Assembly: GCA_039707655.1 (NCBI GenBank)
Contig: CM077665.1
Span: 77,749,954-77,813,953 of the forward strand
DNA from: Elymus sibiricus
Taxonomy: Eukaryota > Streptophyta > Magnoliopsida > Poales > Poaceae
Direction: 5' to 3'
Length of the DNA stretch: 64,000 nt
In this document: positions 21,580 to 34,164 of the stretch, one piece after another
How positions within the stretch are numbered: position 1 is the first letter of the stretch
Layout of the letters: each line of letters begins with the position of its first letter
Notes under the pieces: generated by a model
What the model was told of the DNA's origin: nothing
Database searches by the model: none
What the model saw: the letters and a program-made list of their open reading frames with translations, nothing else
Position numbers and translations under genes: made by a program

Positions 21580-24071
21580 ATGGATAACGATGGGAACCCT
21601 TTAGTTGCACTTTCTCTTGAGAAAGGGTCAGCTTCTTCGGAAGCGCGACAATCCTTCACCTCTGAGGATCGTGAAAGGGCCCTCACTAAGCAAAAGGAGG
21701 AGCATGATGCTTCTATTGAGACCTTGGTCAAGATGAGGTTGGATGCACTAGCTGCAAAAACTCCACCACCGGAAAACCCAGTGGGTGTGATAAAGCAACC
21801 AACTGCACCTCTCCCTAATCTGGACCAACAACCTCAAGTTGGTGGCAACATCGGTGTTCCATGGCTATATGCAAAACCTAGAGTTGAAAAACCTAGGTAT
21901 AATGCAGCGGGAAACCCTCCATTACTTGATAACCATGTCGATTTGTCTTTGTGGAGGGTTGGTATGCAGGATCATCTTAGGTTTGTCAACGATGAAATGC
22001 TGGAGATCATGGAGAAAGGTTACACCCATGTGAATCCCAAGGATCTCACACCAGGTGAAGAATATGACAAACACCTCAATGACACCGCAATCATGCTCAT
22101 AAGAAAGGGCATGTCTGACAAGCAGAAAAGGCCCTACATTCACCTCACAAATGCAAAAGAACTATGGGATAGCCTTGTGATGACCAAGACTGGAATGTCC
22201 TCCCTCCACCTTGCATAATATGAGATTGCAAAAGGGGCATTACAATATTTCTGCATGGAGAAAGGTGAAGACCCCAAGCAACTTCATGAGAGATTGATGA
22301 CACTTGCCGCTGACATTGAATCATATGATTGTGACAAGAGCCAAGATGGATTCAACTTGACCAAGCGTTTTCTTGTGGACAAATTGCTAAATGCCCTTGC
22401 TCCATATCACCATCAAATGGTGTGGGAAGAGAACATGGATTCAAGGACATGTCTCCTGATGATGTCATTTCAACCTTCCAACTATTTGAAGAATCAAAGG
22501 CAAATGCTACAAGACACCTTGCCATGCATGGTTCCTCATCACCCAAGACAAACCTAGCCTTGAAGGCCAAGCACGTAAAGGATGATGATGTGAGTGAAGA
22601 AGAAGAAGATGTTGAAGAAGAAGGCTATGAAGTTGACTCGGATGAGGGGCCCTCATATGAAGACATGGCTCTCTTTGTGAAGAAGTTCAGTGCGGGAAAA
22701 TTCAAGGGAAGATTCCAAAAGAAGAAAGTAAGGACTTGCTACAACTGTGAAGAAACCAACCATTTCTCAAACGAGTGCCCCTATGAAAAGAGAGAAGATA
22801 AACCAAGATTTCCAAAGTCATTTGTGAAGAAGAAGTTGCCCAACCCATTGAACTCCAAGTTCAAGAAGAGTGATGGGAAGGCTATGGTTGCCCAAGACGA
22901 GTCTGACCCCGATGATGTTAGAGGTGTTGCAGGTGTAGCCCAAGACACTCAAACCACATTGACACTCGTAAACAAGACCGGTGATGTTGTCACATACAAC
23001 TATATGAAAGACTACGAAGGCAACGCACAGAAATGTCTCATGGCAAAGGCCACGGTAGATGATGATGAGGGTCAAGCCTCTCCGGACAAGGTGAAGGTAA
23101 CTCCATGTCCAAACCCTCCTCTATTTATTCCTACCACACCTAGTGATGAATATCTTGATGCTGAGGAATGTGATCATGAATATGAAATAAGTGATGCTAT
23201 GTTTGCTAAAATGGAGAAAGTCATGTGCTCTCTCAAAGGAAAGAAGCTCGTTATGTTTCGTATGCTTATGGAGATGGTGAGTAAGCACACCATCTCCATC
23301 AAGGAACTCGAAACCCTCGTTACCGAGGAAAAGTTAAAATGTGAAATCCTTGAGCGGAAAGTCCTATATGAGGAAGCACGTAATGATGAATTGTGCTTAA
23401 AAATAGGTGCAAACATTGATAGACACACTAAAGATTGTGAGCTCCTACATTTGTCTCTCAAGACAAAGGAAGAAGAGCTCAATCTCCTTACTAAGAAGTT
23501 TGACGAACTCAAGCTCACTTATCTTAACACACTTGGGAAAGCCTATTCCTCTCCTATTATAAATGTTGATGCTTATGCTACTAACCCCAGTGGTGACCTA
23601 GCTAGCTTACTTGAGGAGAATCGGGTGTTAAAGGCTCAAATTGGAAAAGGGCTCATGTCATGTGCCCAAGGACAAAAGAACCTCAATGAAGTGTTGAGTT
23701 AACACAAGGAGGTAGTGGCCAAGGAAGGGCTTGGATTTGATCCAAGCACAAGCAAGAATAAGGTAGTGACGCATAAGTCTACAACTCCCCTCAAGGAGAC
23801 ATTTGTGCGAGAAGGGCACAAGGAGAAAGGAAAGGGTAAGGTTGACAAGGTTGTGAGTAGGAAGGCCACTAGGGGCAAGCCTACTCCCAACAAGCCAAAA
23901 GAATTGATGCCTCCATCATATGTGCTTCGTAAGGGAAAAGATGGAGACGTTTATGCTCAGTTTGTTGGTCCTAGAAATGTTTTTCAGTTTTATGCAATTT
24001 GGGTTCCTAAGACCCTTGTTACTAACTTGAGAGATCCCATTGTAAAATGGGTGCCTCTAACCAAGACTTGA
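21580..24071 (+). pseudogene. gag: Maximus-type gag with zinc knuckle and coiled coil, broken
   Basis: Starts at ATG 21580 (MDNDGNPLVALSLEKGS), about 50 bp after the primer site. The capsid part runs to about 22425 with an in-frame TAA at 22216-22218. A frameshift near 22430 moves the rest to another frame. Next come an acidic stretch (EEEEDVEEEGYEVDSDEG), a zinc knuckle C-X2-C-X4-H-X4-C (CYNCEETNHFSNEC, about 22737-22778), a helical heptad-like region (KELETLVTEEKLKCEILER) and a basic tail. A TAA at 23700-23702 breaks the tail. The long coiled-coil extension after the knuckle is a SIRE-lineage trait. The family's role is the particle coat and RNA binding. This copy cannot make it intact. Confidence 0.88.
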
Positions 24072-24089
24072 ATTGTGTGTAGGTTGCTG

Positions 24090-27084
24090 TCTCCAGTGGA
24101 GTCAAATGGGTGATTGATAGCGGTTGCTCAAATCATATGACCGAAGATGACACACTGCTCATGGACTTCATGGAAGCTATTCGACCATTTATGAGCATTG
24201 TCTTTGGTGGAGGGTCTAAAGGACAGGTACTTGGTTTGGGCAAGGTGGCTATCACCAATGACATGTCACTTACAAATGTCATGCTTGTCCAATCCCTGAA
24301 ATATCATTTGCTTTCTGTTCGTCAATTGGCTTCTGTTGGATATGATACACTATTTGGACTAACGGATGTGAAAGTCTTTAAGAGAGATACTCTTGAAGTT
24401 GCCTTTGTGGAGGACTTGGATGGCAACCTTTACACGGTTGATTTCTCGAAAGAGAGCACATTCCATGCAACTTGCCTCATGGCCAAGGCCGACAAGGGAT
24501 GGCTATGGCATCGCCGACTGGCCCATGTCGGCATGAGAAATCTTCAAGATCTCTTAAAGGGTGAACACATCCTTGGACTAACTAATGTATCTTTTGAGAA
24601 AGATCATGTGTGTAGTGCATGCATAGCAGGGAAGCAACATCAATCAAAGCATCCCCCCAAGAACATAGTATCAACTTCAAGACCTTTGGAGCTCCTTCAC
24701 GTGAATCTCTTTGGGCCTCCTTAATGGGACAGTCTTGGTGGGACGAAGTATGGGTTTGTTATTGTTGATGATTACTCAAGATACACATGGGTGTTCTTTC
24801 TCAAGTCCAAGGATGAGACAAAAATCACCTTCATTGTTTTTGCCAAGCAAGCTCAACACAAGTTTGACAAAGAAATCTTGGCAATAAGAAGTGACAACGG
24901 TCTCGAATTCAAGAACTACACTTTGGAAGAGTTTCTTAGTGATGAAGGAATTGGGCATCAATACTCCGCACCGTATACCCCACAACAAAATGGGGTGGCG
25001 GAGAGGAAGAACCACACACTTGTGGAAATGGCGAGGTCCATGTTGGATGGGTACAAATAACCTCATAGCTTTTGGGCAGAGACTGTCAACACAGCATGTC
25101 ATGCATCAAATCGTCTTTTCCTTCACAAGATCTTGGAGAAGACCCCATATGAACTCATAACCCGAAACAAACCAAATGTCAAATATTTCCGGGTCTTTGG
25201 TTGCAAATGCTTCATTCTCAACAAGAGAGAATGGTTAGGAAAATTTCAATCTAAAACAACCGAAGGAATATTTGTTGGTTATGGATCAAACTCCCATGCC
25301 TATAGGGTCTACAACAAATCCACCGGATGTGTTGTAGAAACTTGTGACGTGGTGTTTGATGAATTTAATGGCTCCCATGGGGAGCAAGTTGATCTAAGTG
25401 ATGCAGGTGATAAAGATCCTTCACAAGACATTTTGACCATGGGTGTAGGTGCTCTCCTTCCAATGGAACATGTTCCTTGTGAAGGTGCAAATGAGGACAC
25501 AAGCACCACTCATGCTCAAACTACTACTACACCAACATCACCACAAGATCCCATCCCCCAAGAGGAGTTCATGATCCAAGATCAAGACTCTACACAAGAA
25601 CAAGTTCATCATCAAGTACAAGAACACGAATAAATTCATCACCAAAAACAAGAACAAGAACATGCACATGTCGATGATGACGAACCATATGATGATGGTG
25701 AACCTCAACAAATGATGCATGAAGAAGAAGATCTTCCACCACAAATTGTAGATCCATACGTTGAAGATGTTGACGATGGGAACGAAATTGAACCTCGTGA
25801 AACCTTAACCTCCATCATGCCTCGTGTGGCCCGTCGTGTTGATGTTAAGCAAATCCATACCGGCATATCGGAAGGTAGAGTCACTCGTAAACAATTAACA
25901 AACTTTTGTGCTCACTTTTCGTTTGTCTCTTGTGTTGTGCCACTCAAGGCACAAGATGCGTTGATGGACAACGACTGGCTTATTGCAATGCAAGAAGAGT
26001 TGAACAACTTCGAGCGCAACAAAGTATGGTCTTTAGTCAAAAGGCCAACTAAGGAACACACTGTTATTGGAACAAAATTGATCTTCAAGAACAAGCAAGA
26101 TGAGCATGGTGTAATCATCAGAAACAAGGCAAGGTTAGTGGCACAAGGGTACTCACAAGTTGAAGGTTTGGACTTTGATGAGACCTTTGCTCCCGTTGCC
26201 CGTCTTGAATCAATTCGCATCTTACTTGCTTATGTTGCTTTCAATGTTTTTACTTTACGTCAAATGGATGTCAAGAGTGCCTTTATTAATAGTCCTCTAC
26301 AAGAAGAGGTCTATGTATCACAACCACCCGGTTTCGTTGACCCCGATCACAAAGACTATGTGTACAAACTTCACAAGGCTCTGTATGGACTCAAACAAGC
26401 ACCTCGTGCTTGGTATGATCATCTTAAGAAGTTTTTACTCGATGATGGTTTTGTGAGAGGGGTGATTGACCCTACTCTTTTTACTAAAAGGGAAAAGGGT
26501 GATTTGATCTTATGCCAAATTTACGTAGATGATATCATTTTTGGTTCTCCTAGCATTCATTTATGCAAGAAGTTTGCGGAATCCATGGCCAAGACCTTTG
26601 AGATGTCACTCAATGCGGACTTAAAGTTCTTTCTCAGTTTTCAAATTCAACAATTTTAAGAAGGAATTTTCTTATCTCAAACCAAGTATCTCAAGGACAT
26701 TCTTGCGAAGTTCGGAATGACAGACGCCAGCCCATGCAAGACACCCATGCCAACCAATTTTTTTATTACGAAGACACAAACGGTATCCCGGTTGACCCAT
26801 CTCTTTACCGCTCTATGATTGGTTCATTGCTTTATCTTTGTGCAGCTAGACCAGACATCATGTTAAGTGTAGGCATTTGTGCAAGATTTCAAGCTACCCC
26901 TAGGGAAAGTCATCATAAGGCGGTTAAGCATATTCTTAGATACCTTGTTCACAACCCAAAGTTGGGTCTATGGTACCCCAAGGATGCCAAGTTTGATCTC
27001 ATTGAGTACACGGATGCGGATTAGGCCGGAGACAAGGTGGGAAGAAAATCCACCTTCGGAGCATGTCAGTTTCTTGGACGCTCC
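24090..27084 (+). pseudogene. pol: Maximus-type pol: protease, integrase, RT and start of RNase H, broken
   Basis: The frame switches after gag near 24080. Protease: WVIDSGCSNHM (DSG). Pre-integrase: WHRRLAHVGM followed by CSACIAGKQH. The integrase core has the first catalytic Asp changed to Asn (HVNLFGP, codon 24703-24705); the second Asp (RSDNGLEF) and the Glu (QQNGVAERKN) remain. [12 protein letters not shown] and YVDD at 26522-26533. Stops lie at 24722, 25058, 25631, 26657 and 27022, with a frameshift near 26760. The RNase H begins and is cut at 27084 by the Angela insertion (GCTCC target site 27080-27084); it resumes at 35992. Copia gene order (integrase before RT) is clear. Non-functional. 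Confidence 0.9.
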
Positions 27085-28230
27085 TGTTGGAAATATGCTC
27101 TAGAGGCAATAATAAATTGGTTATTATTATATTTCCTTGTTCATGATAATCGTTTATTATCCATGCTATAATTGTATTGATTGGAAACTCAAATACATGT
27201 GTGGGTACATAGACAACACTGTGTCCCTAGTAAGCCTCTAGTTGACTAGCTCGTTGATCAAAGATGGTTAAGGTTTCCTAGCCATTGACATGAGATGTCA
27301 TTTGATAACGGGATCACATCATTAGGAGAATGATGTGATGGACAAGACCCAAACTACGAACGTAGCATATGATCGTGTCAGTTTATTGCTATTGTTTTCT
27401 GCATGTCAAGTATCTGTTCCTATGACCATGAGATCATGCAACTCCCTGACATCAGAGGAGTACCTTGTGTGTATCAAACGTCGCAACGTAACTGGGTGAC
27501 TATAAAGGTGCTCTACAGGTATCTCCGAGGATGTCTGTTGGGTTGGCATGGATCAAGACTGGGATTTGTTACTCCGTATGACGGAGAGGTATCTCAGGGC
27601 CCACTCGGTAATACAACATCACAATGAGCCTTGCAAGCAATGTGACTAAAGTGTTAGCCACGAGATCTTGTATTACGGAACGAGTAAAGAGACTTGCCAG
27701 TAACGAGATTGAACTAGGTATAGAGATACCGACGATCGAATCTCGGGCAAGTAACATACCGAAGAACAAAGGGAACAGCATACGGGATTAACTGAATCCT
27801 TGACATAGAGGTTCGACCGATAAAGATCTTCGTAGAATATGTAGGAGCCAATATGGGTATCCAGGTCCCGCTATTGGTTATTGATCGTAGAGGTGTCTCG
27901 GTCATGTCTACATAGTTCTCGAACCCGCAGGGTCTACACACTTAACGTTTGGTGACGATTAGTATAGTTGAGTTATTTTGATGGTGACCGAAGGTTGTTC
28001 GGAGTCCCGGATAAGATCCCGGACATGACGAGGATCTCCGGAAGAGTCCGGAGGTAAAGATTGATATATGTGATAATAGTGTTTTGATCTCCGGAAGGGT
28101 TCCGGAATTCACCGGAAGGGGTTCCGGATGTTTACCGAAGTGTTCGGGTGCAGCAACACTTTATATGAGCCAAAGGGGTAAAGCCCACGAGGTATTGGAA
28201 AGTGCAAAAGGAAGTTTTGCTGCTGCCTTA

Positions 28231-28394
28231 AGCGGTACTACCGCTGGTAAGGCAGTACTACCGCGTAAGCGGTACTACCGCTTGTGTGAAGCGGTACTAC
28301 CGCATAAGCGGTACTACCGCTTGTGTGAAGCGGTACTACCGCTCAAGCGGTACTACCGCTCGTGAGCGGTACTACCGCTTGTGCGCGGTACTGC
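28231..28394. repeat. Hairpin array AGCGGTACTACCGCT in the Angela LTR
   Basis: Each unit is an inverted repeat, AGCGGTA-C-TACCGCT. I count seven near-perfect units plus two variants here, but four plus two variants in the 3' LTR (35311-35420). The array lies about 100 bp upstream of the TATA box. Confidence 0.85.
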
Positions 28395-28499
28395 AGGGAT
28401 CCGAGTTGGACTCTTTCCCTGCGGGCCAAACCGACCTTGTGCGGGCAAAACCGACCTGGAGGAGGCTTTTACTCCAAGTTTAGACCCCAAGGCTCAACA

Positions 28500-28508
28500 T
28501 ATAAATAG
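28500..28508 (+). promoter_or_regulatory. TATA box of the Angela LTR
   Basis: TATAAATAG, followed by AGGGGC; conserved at 35527-35535. The position fits the LTR promoter of this family. Confidence 0.65.
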
Positions 28509-28965
28509 AGGGGCAGGGCTAGCACACGGGACACATTAAGATTTCCCAAGCCGTGTGTCGGCAACCCTAACCCTCTAGTTCTCCCGTCATAATCTCCGTA
28601 GTGCTTGGCGAAGCCCTGCAGAGATTGTTCCTCACCATCATCACCACGCCGTCGTGCTGCCGGAACTCATCTACTACTTCACGAACGCTCGCTGGATCGA
28701 GGAGGTGAAGGCGTCATCAAGCCGTACGTGTGTTGAACGCGGAGGTGCCGTCCGTTCGGCACTAGTTCGTGATCGGATCGAGGGACGACTTGCGATTTGG
28801 ATCGCGGAGACGTTCGACTACATCAACCGCGTTTCTTAACACTTCCGCTTAGCGATCTACAAGGGTATGTAGATTCACTCTCCCTCTCGTAGATGCTCGT
28901 CACCTTGGATAGATCTTGCGTGTGCGTAGGAAATTTTTTGTTTCCCATGCAACGTTCCCCAACAG

Positions 28966-28977
28966 TGGCATCTGAGC
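28966..28977 (+). other. Primer-binding site, two mismatches
   Basis: TGGCATCTGAGC one base after the LTR. The usual initiator-Met site is TGGTATCAGAGC, so positions 4 and 8 differ. Confidence 0.8.
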
Positions 28978-30175
28978 TAGGTCTATGCGTAGATGAGATC
29001 TCGAGTAGAACACAAATGAGTTGTGGGCGTGGGTGTATACATATTGCTTGCCGTTACTAGTTGATACTTAATTCGGCGGTATTGTGAGATGAAGCGGCCC
29101 GGACCGACATTACGCGTACGCTTACGCGAGACAGGTTCCTTCAACTGACATGTAACTTCGTTGCATAAAGATGGCTAGCGGGTGTCTGTCTCTCTCACTT
29201 TAGTTGAATCGATTTCAATGAAGAGGGTTCTTTTAGAAAATCAAAAAGCAATCACTACACCACGTTGTGGTTTTGCGTAGGTAAGAACGGTTCTTGCAAA
29301 CCCGTAGCAGCCACGTAAAACTTGCAACAACAATTAGAGGACGTCTAACTTGTTTTTGCAGGGTTTGTTGTGATGTGATATGGCCAATTACATGATGAGA
29401 TATATGTGATGTATGAGATGATCATGTGTTGTATAGAATATCACGACTTGCATGTCGATGAGTACGACAACTGGCAGGAGCCATAGAGTTGTCTTTAATT
29501 ATTTTCGCCGTTTTTGCTTTACTTTATCGCTATGAGTTAGCAATAGTCGTGGAAGCAACAGTCGGCGCGACAACCTCATGGCGACACGTTGATGGAGATC
29601 AAGATGATGGAGATCATGCTGTCATGCCGGTGACGATGGAGATCATGCCGGTGCTTTGGAGATGGAGATCAAAAGAACAAGTTCATGGCCATATCATGTC
29701 ACTTATGAATTGCATGTGATGTTAATCCTTTTATGCATCTTATTTTGCTTAGGACGACGGTAGCATTATAAGGTGATCCCTCACTTAAATTTCAAGATAA
29801 ATTGTGTTCTCCCCGAGTGTGCACCGTTGCGAAAGTTCGTCGTTTCGAGACACGCCGTGATGATCGGGTGTGATAGACTCTACGTTCACATACAACGGGT
29901 GTAAGCCATGTTGCACGTGCGGAACACTCGGGTTAAACTTGACGAGCCTAGCATGTACAGACATGGCCTCGGAACACAAGAGACCGAAAGGTCGAACATG
30001 AGTCATATAGTAGATATGATCAACATGAAGATGTTCACCATTGAAACCACCTCAACTCACGTGATGATCGGACTTGAGTTGGTGGATTTGGATCATGTTA
30101 CACTCGAATGATTAACTAAACTCATTATCTTGAACAATAGTCTAAGTTGTCTTTGCAAAATTTATGTTGTAGATC
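28978..30175. other. Untranslated leader of the Angela-type element
   Basis: About 1.2 kb between primer site and gag start without a gene. The 29450-30175 part is shared with 1-753 of the base-layer element. Packaging or dimerisation signals would lie here, but I cannot point to one. Confidence 0.7.
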
Positions 30176-33100
30176 ATGGCTCGCGCAGTAGCACCCCTGA
30201 ATTTTAATGCGTTCCTAGAGAAAGCTAAGTTGAAAGATGATGGAAGTAACTTTGTGGACTGGGCCCATAATCTAAGGATTATCCTTACGGCTTCCCAGAA
30301 GGCTTATGTCCTTGATGCACCGCTTGGTGATCCACCCGCTCCAGTTGAGTCTCTAGACGTTGTGAACGCCTGGCAGGCTCGTTCTGAAGATTACTCAATA
30401 GTTCAATGTGCAATATTGTATGGCTTAGAACCGGGACTTCAAAGACGTTTTGAACGTCATGGAGCATATGAGATGTTCCAGGAGTTGAAGTTTATCTTTC
30501 AGAAGAATGCCCGGATCGAGAGATATGAGATCTCCGATAAGTTCTATGCTTGCAAGATGGAGGAAAACGGGTCTATCAGTGATCACGTACTTAGAATGTC
30601 TGGGTACTCCACCCGTCTGGCTGAATTGGGGATGCCCCTTCCGCCAGAGGCTATCACTGACAGAGTTCTTCAATCATTGCCACCTAGCTACAAGAGCTTC
30701 GTGTTGAACTATAACATGCACGGGATGAACAAGTCAGTCGCCGAGCTGTTTGCGATGCTGAAAGCCGCTGAGTCTGAAATTCAGAAGGAGCATCAAGTGT
30801 TGATGGTCAATAAAACCACTAGTTTCAAGAAAAATGGCAAGGGTAAGAAGGGTAACTCCAAGAAGAGTGGCAAAGCAGTTGCTCCTCTCATGAAGAAACC
30901 CAAGGCTGGACCCAAACCAGAAACTGTGTGCTTTCATTGCAAGGGAACTGGACACTGGAAGCGGAACTGCCCCAAGTATTTGGCTGACAAGAAGGCGGCC
31001 AACAACAAACAAGGTATATATGATATACATGTTATTGATGTGTACCTTACCAACTCTCGTTGTAGTGCCTGGGTATTTGATACCGGTGCGGTTGCTCATA
31101 TTTGCAACTCAAAACAGGAACTGCGGAATAGACGGAGGCTGGCAAAGGACGAAGTGACGATGCGCGTGGGAAATGGTTCCAAGGTTGATGTGATCGCCGT
31201 CGGCACGCTCGCTCTTCGATTACCATCGAGATTAGTGATGAACCTGAATAATTGTTATTTAGTGCCTGTGCTAAGCATGAACATTATATCTGGATCTTGT
31301 TTATTGCGAGACGGTTACTCATTTAAATCAGAGAATAATGGTTGTTCTATTTATATGAGTAATATCTTTTATGGTCATGCACTCGATGTGAGGGGTTTAT
31401 TCTTATTGAATCTCGATAGTAATGATACACATGTTCATAACATTGATGCCAAAAGATGTAGAATTGATAATGATAATACCACTTTCTTGTGGCACTGTCG
31501 TTTAGGTCATATTGGCGTAAAACGCATGAGGAAGCTCCATGCTGATGGACTTTTAGAGTCACTTGATTTTGAATCACTTGACACATGTGAGCCATGCCTC
31601 ATGGGCAAGATGACTAAAACGCCGTTCTCTGGAACAATGGAACGGGCAAGTGACTTATTGGAAATCATACATACTGATGTGTGCGGTCCGATGAGTATTG
31701 AGGCGCGCGGTGGTTATCGTTACTTTCTCACCTTCACCGATGACTTAAGTAGATATGGGTATATTTACTTAATGAAACACAAGTCTGAAACATTTGAAAA
31801 GTTCAAACAATTTCAGAGTGAAGTTGAGAATCATCGTAACAAGAAGATTAAATTCCTACGATCTGATCGAGGAGGAGAATATCTGAGTTATGAGTTTGGC
31901 AGTCACTTAAGACAATGTGGAATTGTTTCACAACTGACACCGCCTGGAACACCACAGCGTAATGGTGTGTCCGAACGTCGTAATCGAACCTTATTGGATA
32001 TGGTGCGATCTATGATGTCTCTTGCCGATTTGCCACTATCGTTTTGGGGTTATGCATTAGAGACAGCTGCATTCACTTTAAATAGGGCACCATCGAAATC
32101 CGTTGAGACGACGCCATATGAACTTTGGTTTGGCAAGAAGCCAAAGCTGTCGTTTCTTAAAGTTTGGGGATGTGATGCTTATGTCAAAAAGCTTCAGCCT
32201 GAAAAGTTGGAACCCAAAGCGGAGAAATGCGTCTTCATAGGATACCCAAAAGAGACAGTTGGGTATACCTTCTACCTTAGATCCGAAGGCAAAGTGTTTG
32301 TCGCTAAAAACGGAACATTTCTTGAGAAAGAGTTTCTCTCGAAAGAATTGAGTGGGAGGAAGATAGAACTTGATGAGGTTGTTGAACCTTTACTTCAACC
32401 TGAAAGTAGTGCAGTGCAGAAAGATGATCATGAAGCTTTGGATCAAGTTGCTATCGAACCTCGTAGGTCGACAAGGACGCGTACTGCTCCTGAGTGGTAC
32501 GGCAATCCTGTCTTAGAGGTCATGTTGTTGGATAACGATGAACGTACGAGCTATGGAGAAGCGATGATGGGCCCGGATTCCGAGAAGTGGTTAGAGGCCA
32601 TGAAATCCGAGATGGGATCCATGTATGAAAACAAAGTGTGGACTTTGGAAGTATTACCTGAAGGGCGTAAGGCCATTCAGAACAAATAGATCTTTAAGAG
32701 GAAGACGGACGCAGACGGTAATGTCACCGTCTATAAAGCTCGACTTGTGGCAAAGGGTTTTTCACAAGTTCAAGGAGTTGACTACGATGAGACCTTCTCA
32801 CCCATAGCGATGCTTAAGTCCGTCAGAATCATGTTAGCAATAGCTGCCTTTTTCGATTATGAAATTTGGCAGATGGATGTCAAATCAGCGTTCCTTAACG
32901 GTTTCCTTAAGGAAGAGTTGTATATGATGCAACCAGAAGGTTTTGTCGATCCAGAGAATGCTGACAAAGTTTGCAAACTCCAGCGATCCATTTATGGACT
33001 GGTACAAGCATCTCGGAGTTGGAATCTTCGCTTTGATGAGGTGATCAAAGCATTCGAGTTTATACAAGTTTACGGAGAAGCTTGTATTTACAAGAAAGTG

Positions 33101-34114
33101 AGTGGGAGCTCTATAGCGTTTCTAATATTATATGTGGATGACATATTGCTGATTGGAAACAATATAGAAATGTTGGAAGGCATGAAGGAATATTTGAACA
33201 AGAGTTTTTCAATGAAGGACCTAGGAGAAGCTGCTTTCATATTAGGCATCAAGATCTATAGAGATAGATCGAGACGCTTAATAGGACTTTCACAAAGCAC
33301 ATACCTTGACAAAGTTTTGAAGAAGTTCAAAATGGATCAGTCCAAGAAGGGGTTCTTGCCTGTTTTGCAAGGTGTGAAGTTGAGTAAGACTCAATGCCCA
33401 GTGACTGCAGAAGATAGAGAAAAGATGAGTGTCATCCCCTATGCTTCAGCCATAGGCTCTATCATGTATGCAATGTTGTGCACAAGACCCGATGTCAGCC
33501 TTGCCATAAGTATGGTCGGAAGGTTTCAAAGTGATCCAGGAATGGAACACTGGACGGCGGTCAAGAATATCCTGAAGTACCTAAAAAGGACTAAGGACAT
33601 GTTTCTCGTTTATGGAGGTGATCAAGAGCTCGTCGTAAAGGGTTACGTCGATGCAAGCTTTGACACTGATCCGGATGACTCTAAGTCACAAACCGGATAC
33701 GTATTTATTCTTAATGGGGGTGCGGTTAGCTGGTGCAGTTCCAAGCAAAGCGTGGTAGCTGATTCTACATGCGAAGCGGAGTACATCGCTGCCTCGGAGG
33801 CGGCGAAGGAAGGTGTCTGGATGAAGGAGTTCATGACAGATCTTGGAGTAGTGCCTAGTGCGCTTAACCCAATGACTCTGTTTTATGATAATACTGGTGC
33901 CATTGCTCTAGCCAAGGAACCAAGATTTCACAAGAGGACCAGACACATAAAGCGACGTTTCAATTCCATCCGCGATTACATCAAGGAGGACGACATAAAT
34001 ATTTGCAAAGTACACACGGATCTGAATGTTGCAGATCCGATGACTAAACCTCTTCCAAGGGCTAAACATGAACAACACCAGAACTGCATGGGTGTTCGAT
34101 TCATTACAATGTAA
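30176..34114 (+). pseudogene. gag-pol: Angela-type gag-pol polyprotein, one in-frame TAG
   Basis: One frame of 1312 codons from ATG 30176 (MARAVAPLNFNAFLEK), with a single TAG at 32687-32689. Domains: gag capsid; zinc knuckle CFHCKGTGHWKRNC (residues 252-265, C-X2-C-X4-H-X4-C); protease FDTGA (Asp 302); pre-integrase LWHCRLGHIG; integrase with Asp 501, Asp 564 and Glu 600 (DD35E); RT with [11 protein letters not shown] and YVDD (from residue 986); RNase H with GYVDAS, CEAEYIA and TRHIKRRF. The TAG lies between integrase and RT, where related copies have an aromatic position (probably TGG; inference). Everything else looks intact. The element would normally be translated as one polyprotein and cut by its own protease; here RT and RNase H would need readthrough. 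Confidence 0.93.
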
Positions 34115-34164
34115 ATCACATAGTGATGTGAACTAGATTATTGACTCTAGTGCAAGTGGGAGAC

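Larger units (their letters stand above)
27085..28964 (+). repeat. 5' LTR of the Angela-type element
   Basis: 1880 bp, TGTTGG...CCAACA. It is 53 bp longer than the 3' LTR because it holds more copies of the AGCGGTACTACCGCT repeat. Confidence 0.95.

Noticed and set aside
28231..28394. Regular short repeats resembling a CRISPR array
   Set aside because: Units are palindromic, nearly contiguous, without unique spacers, and lie in an LTR of a plant retrotransposon.
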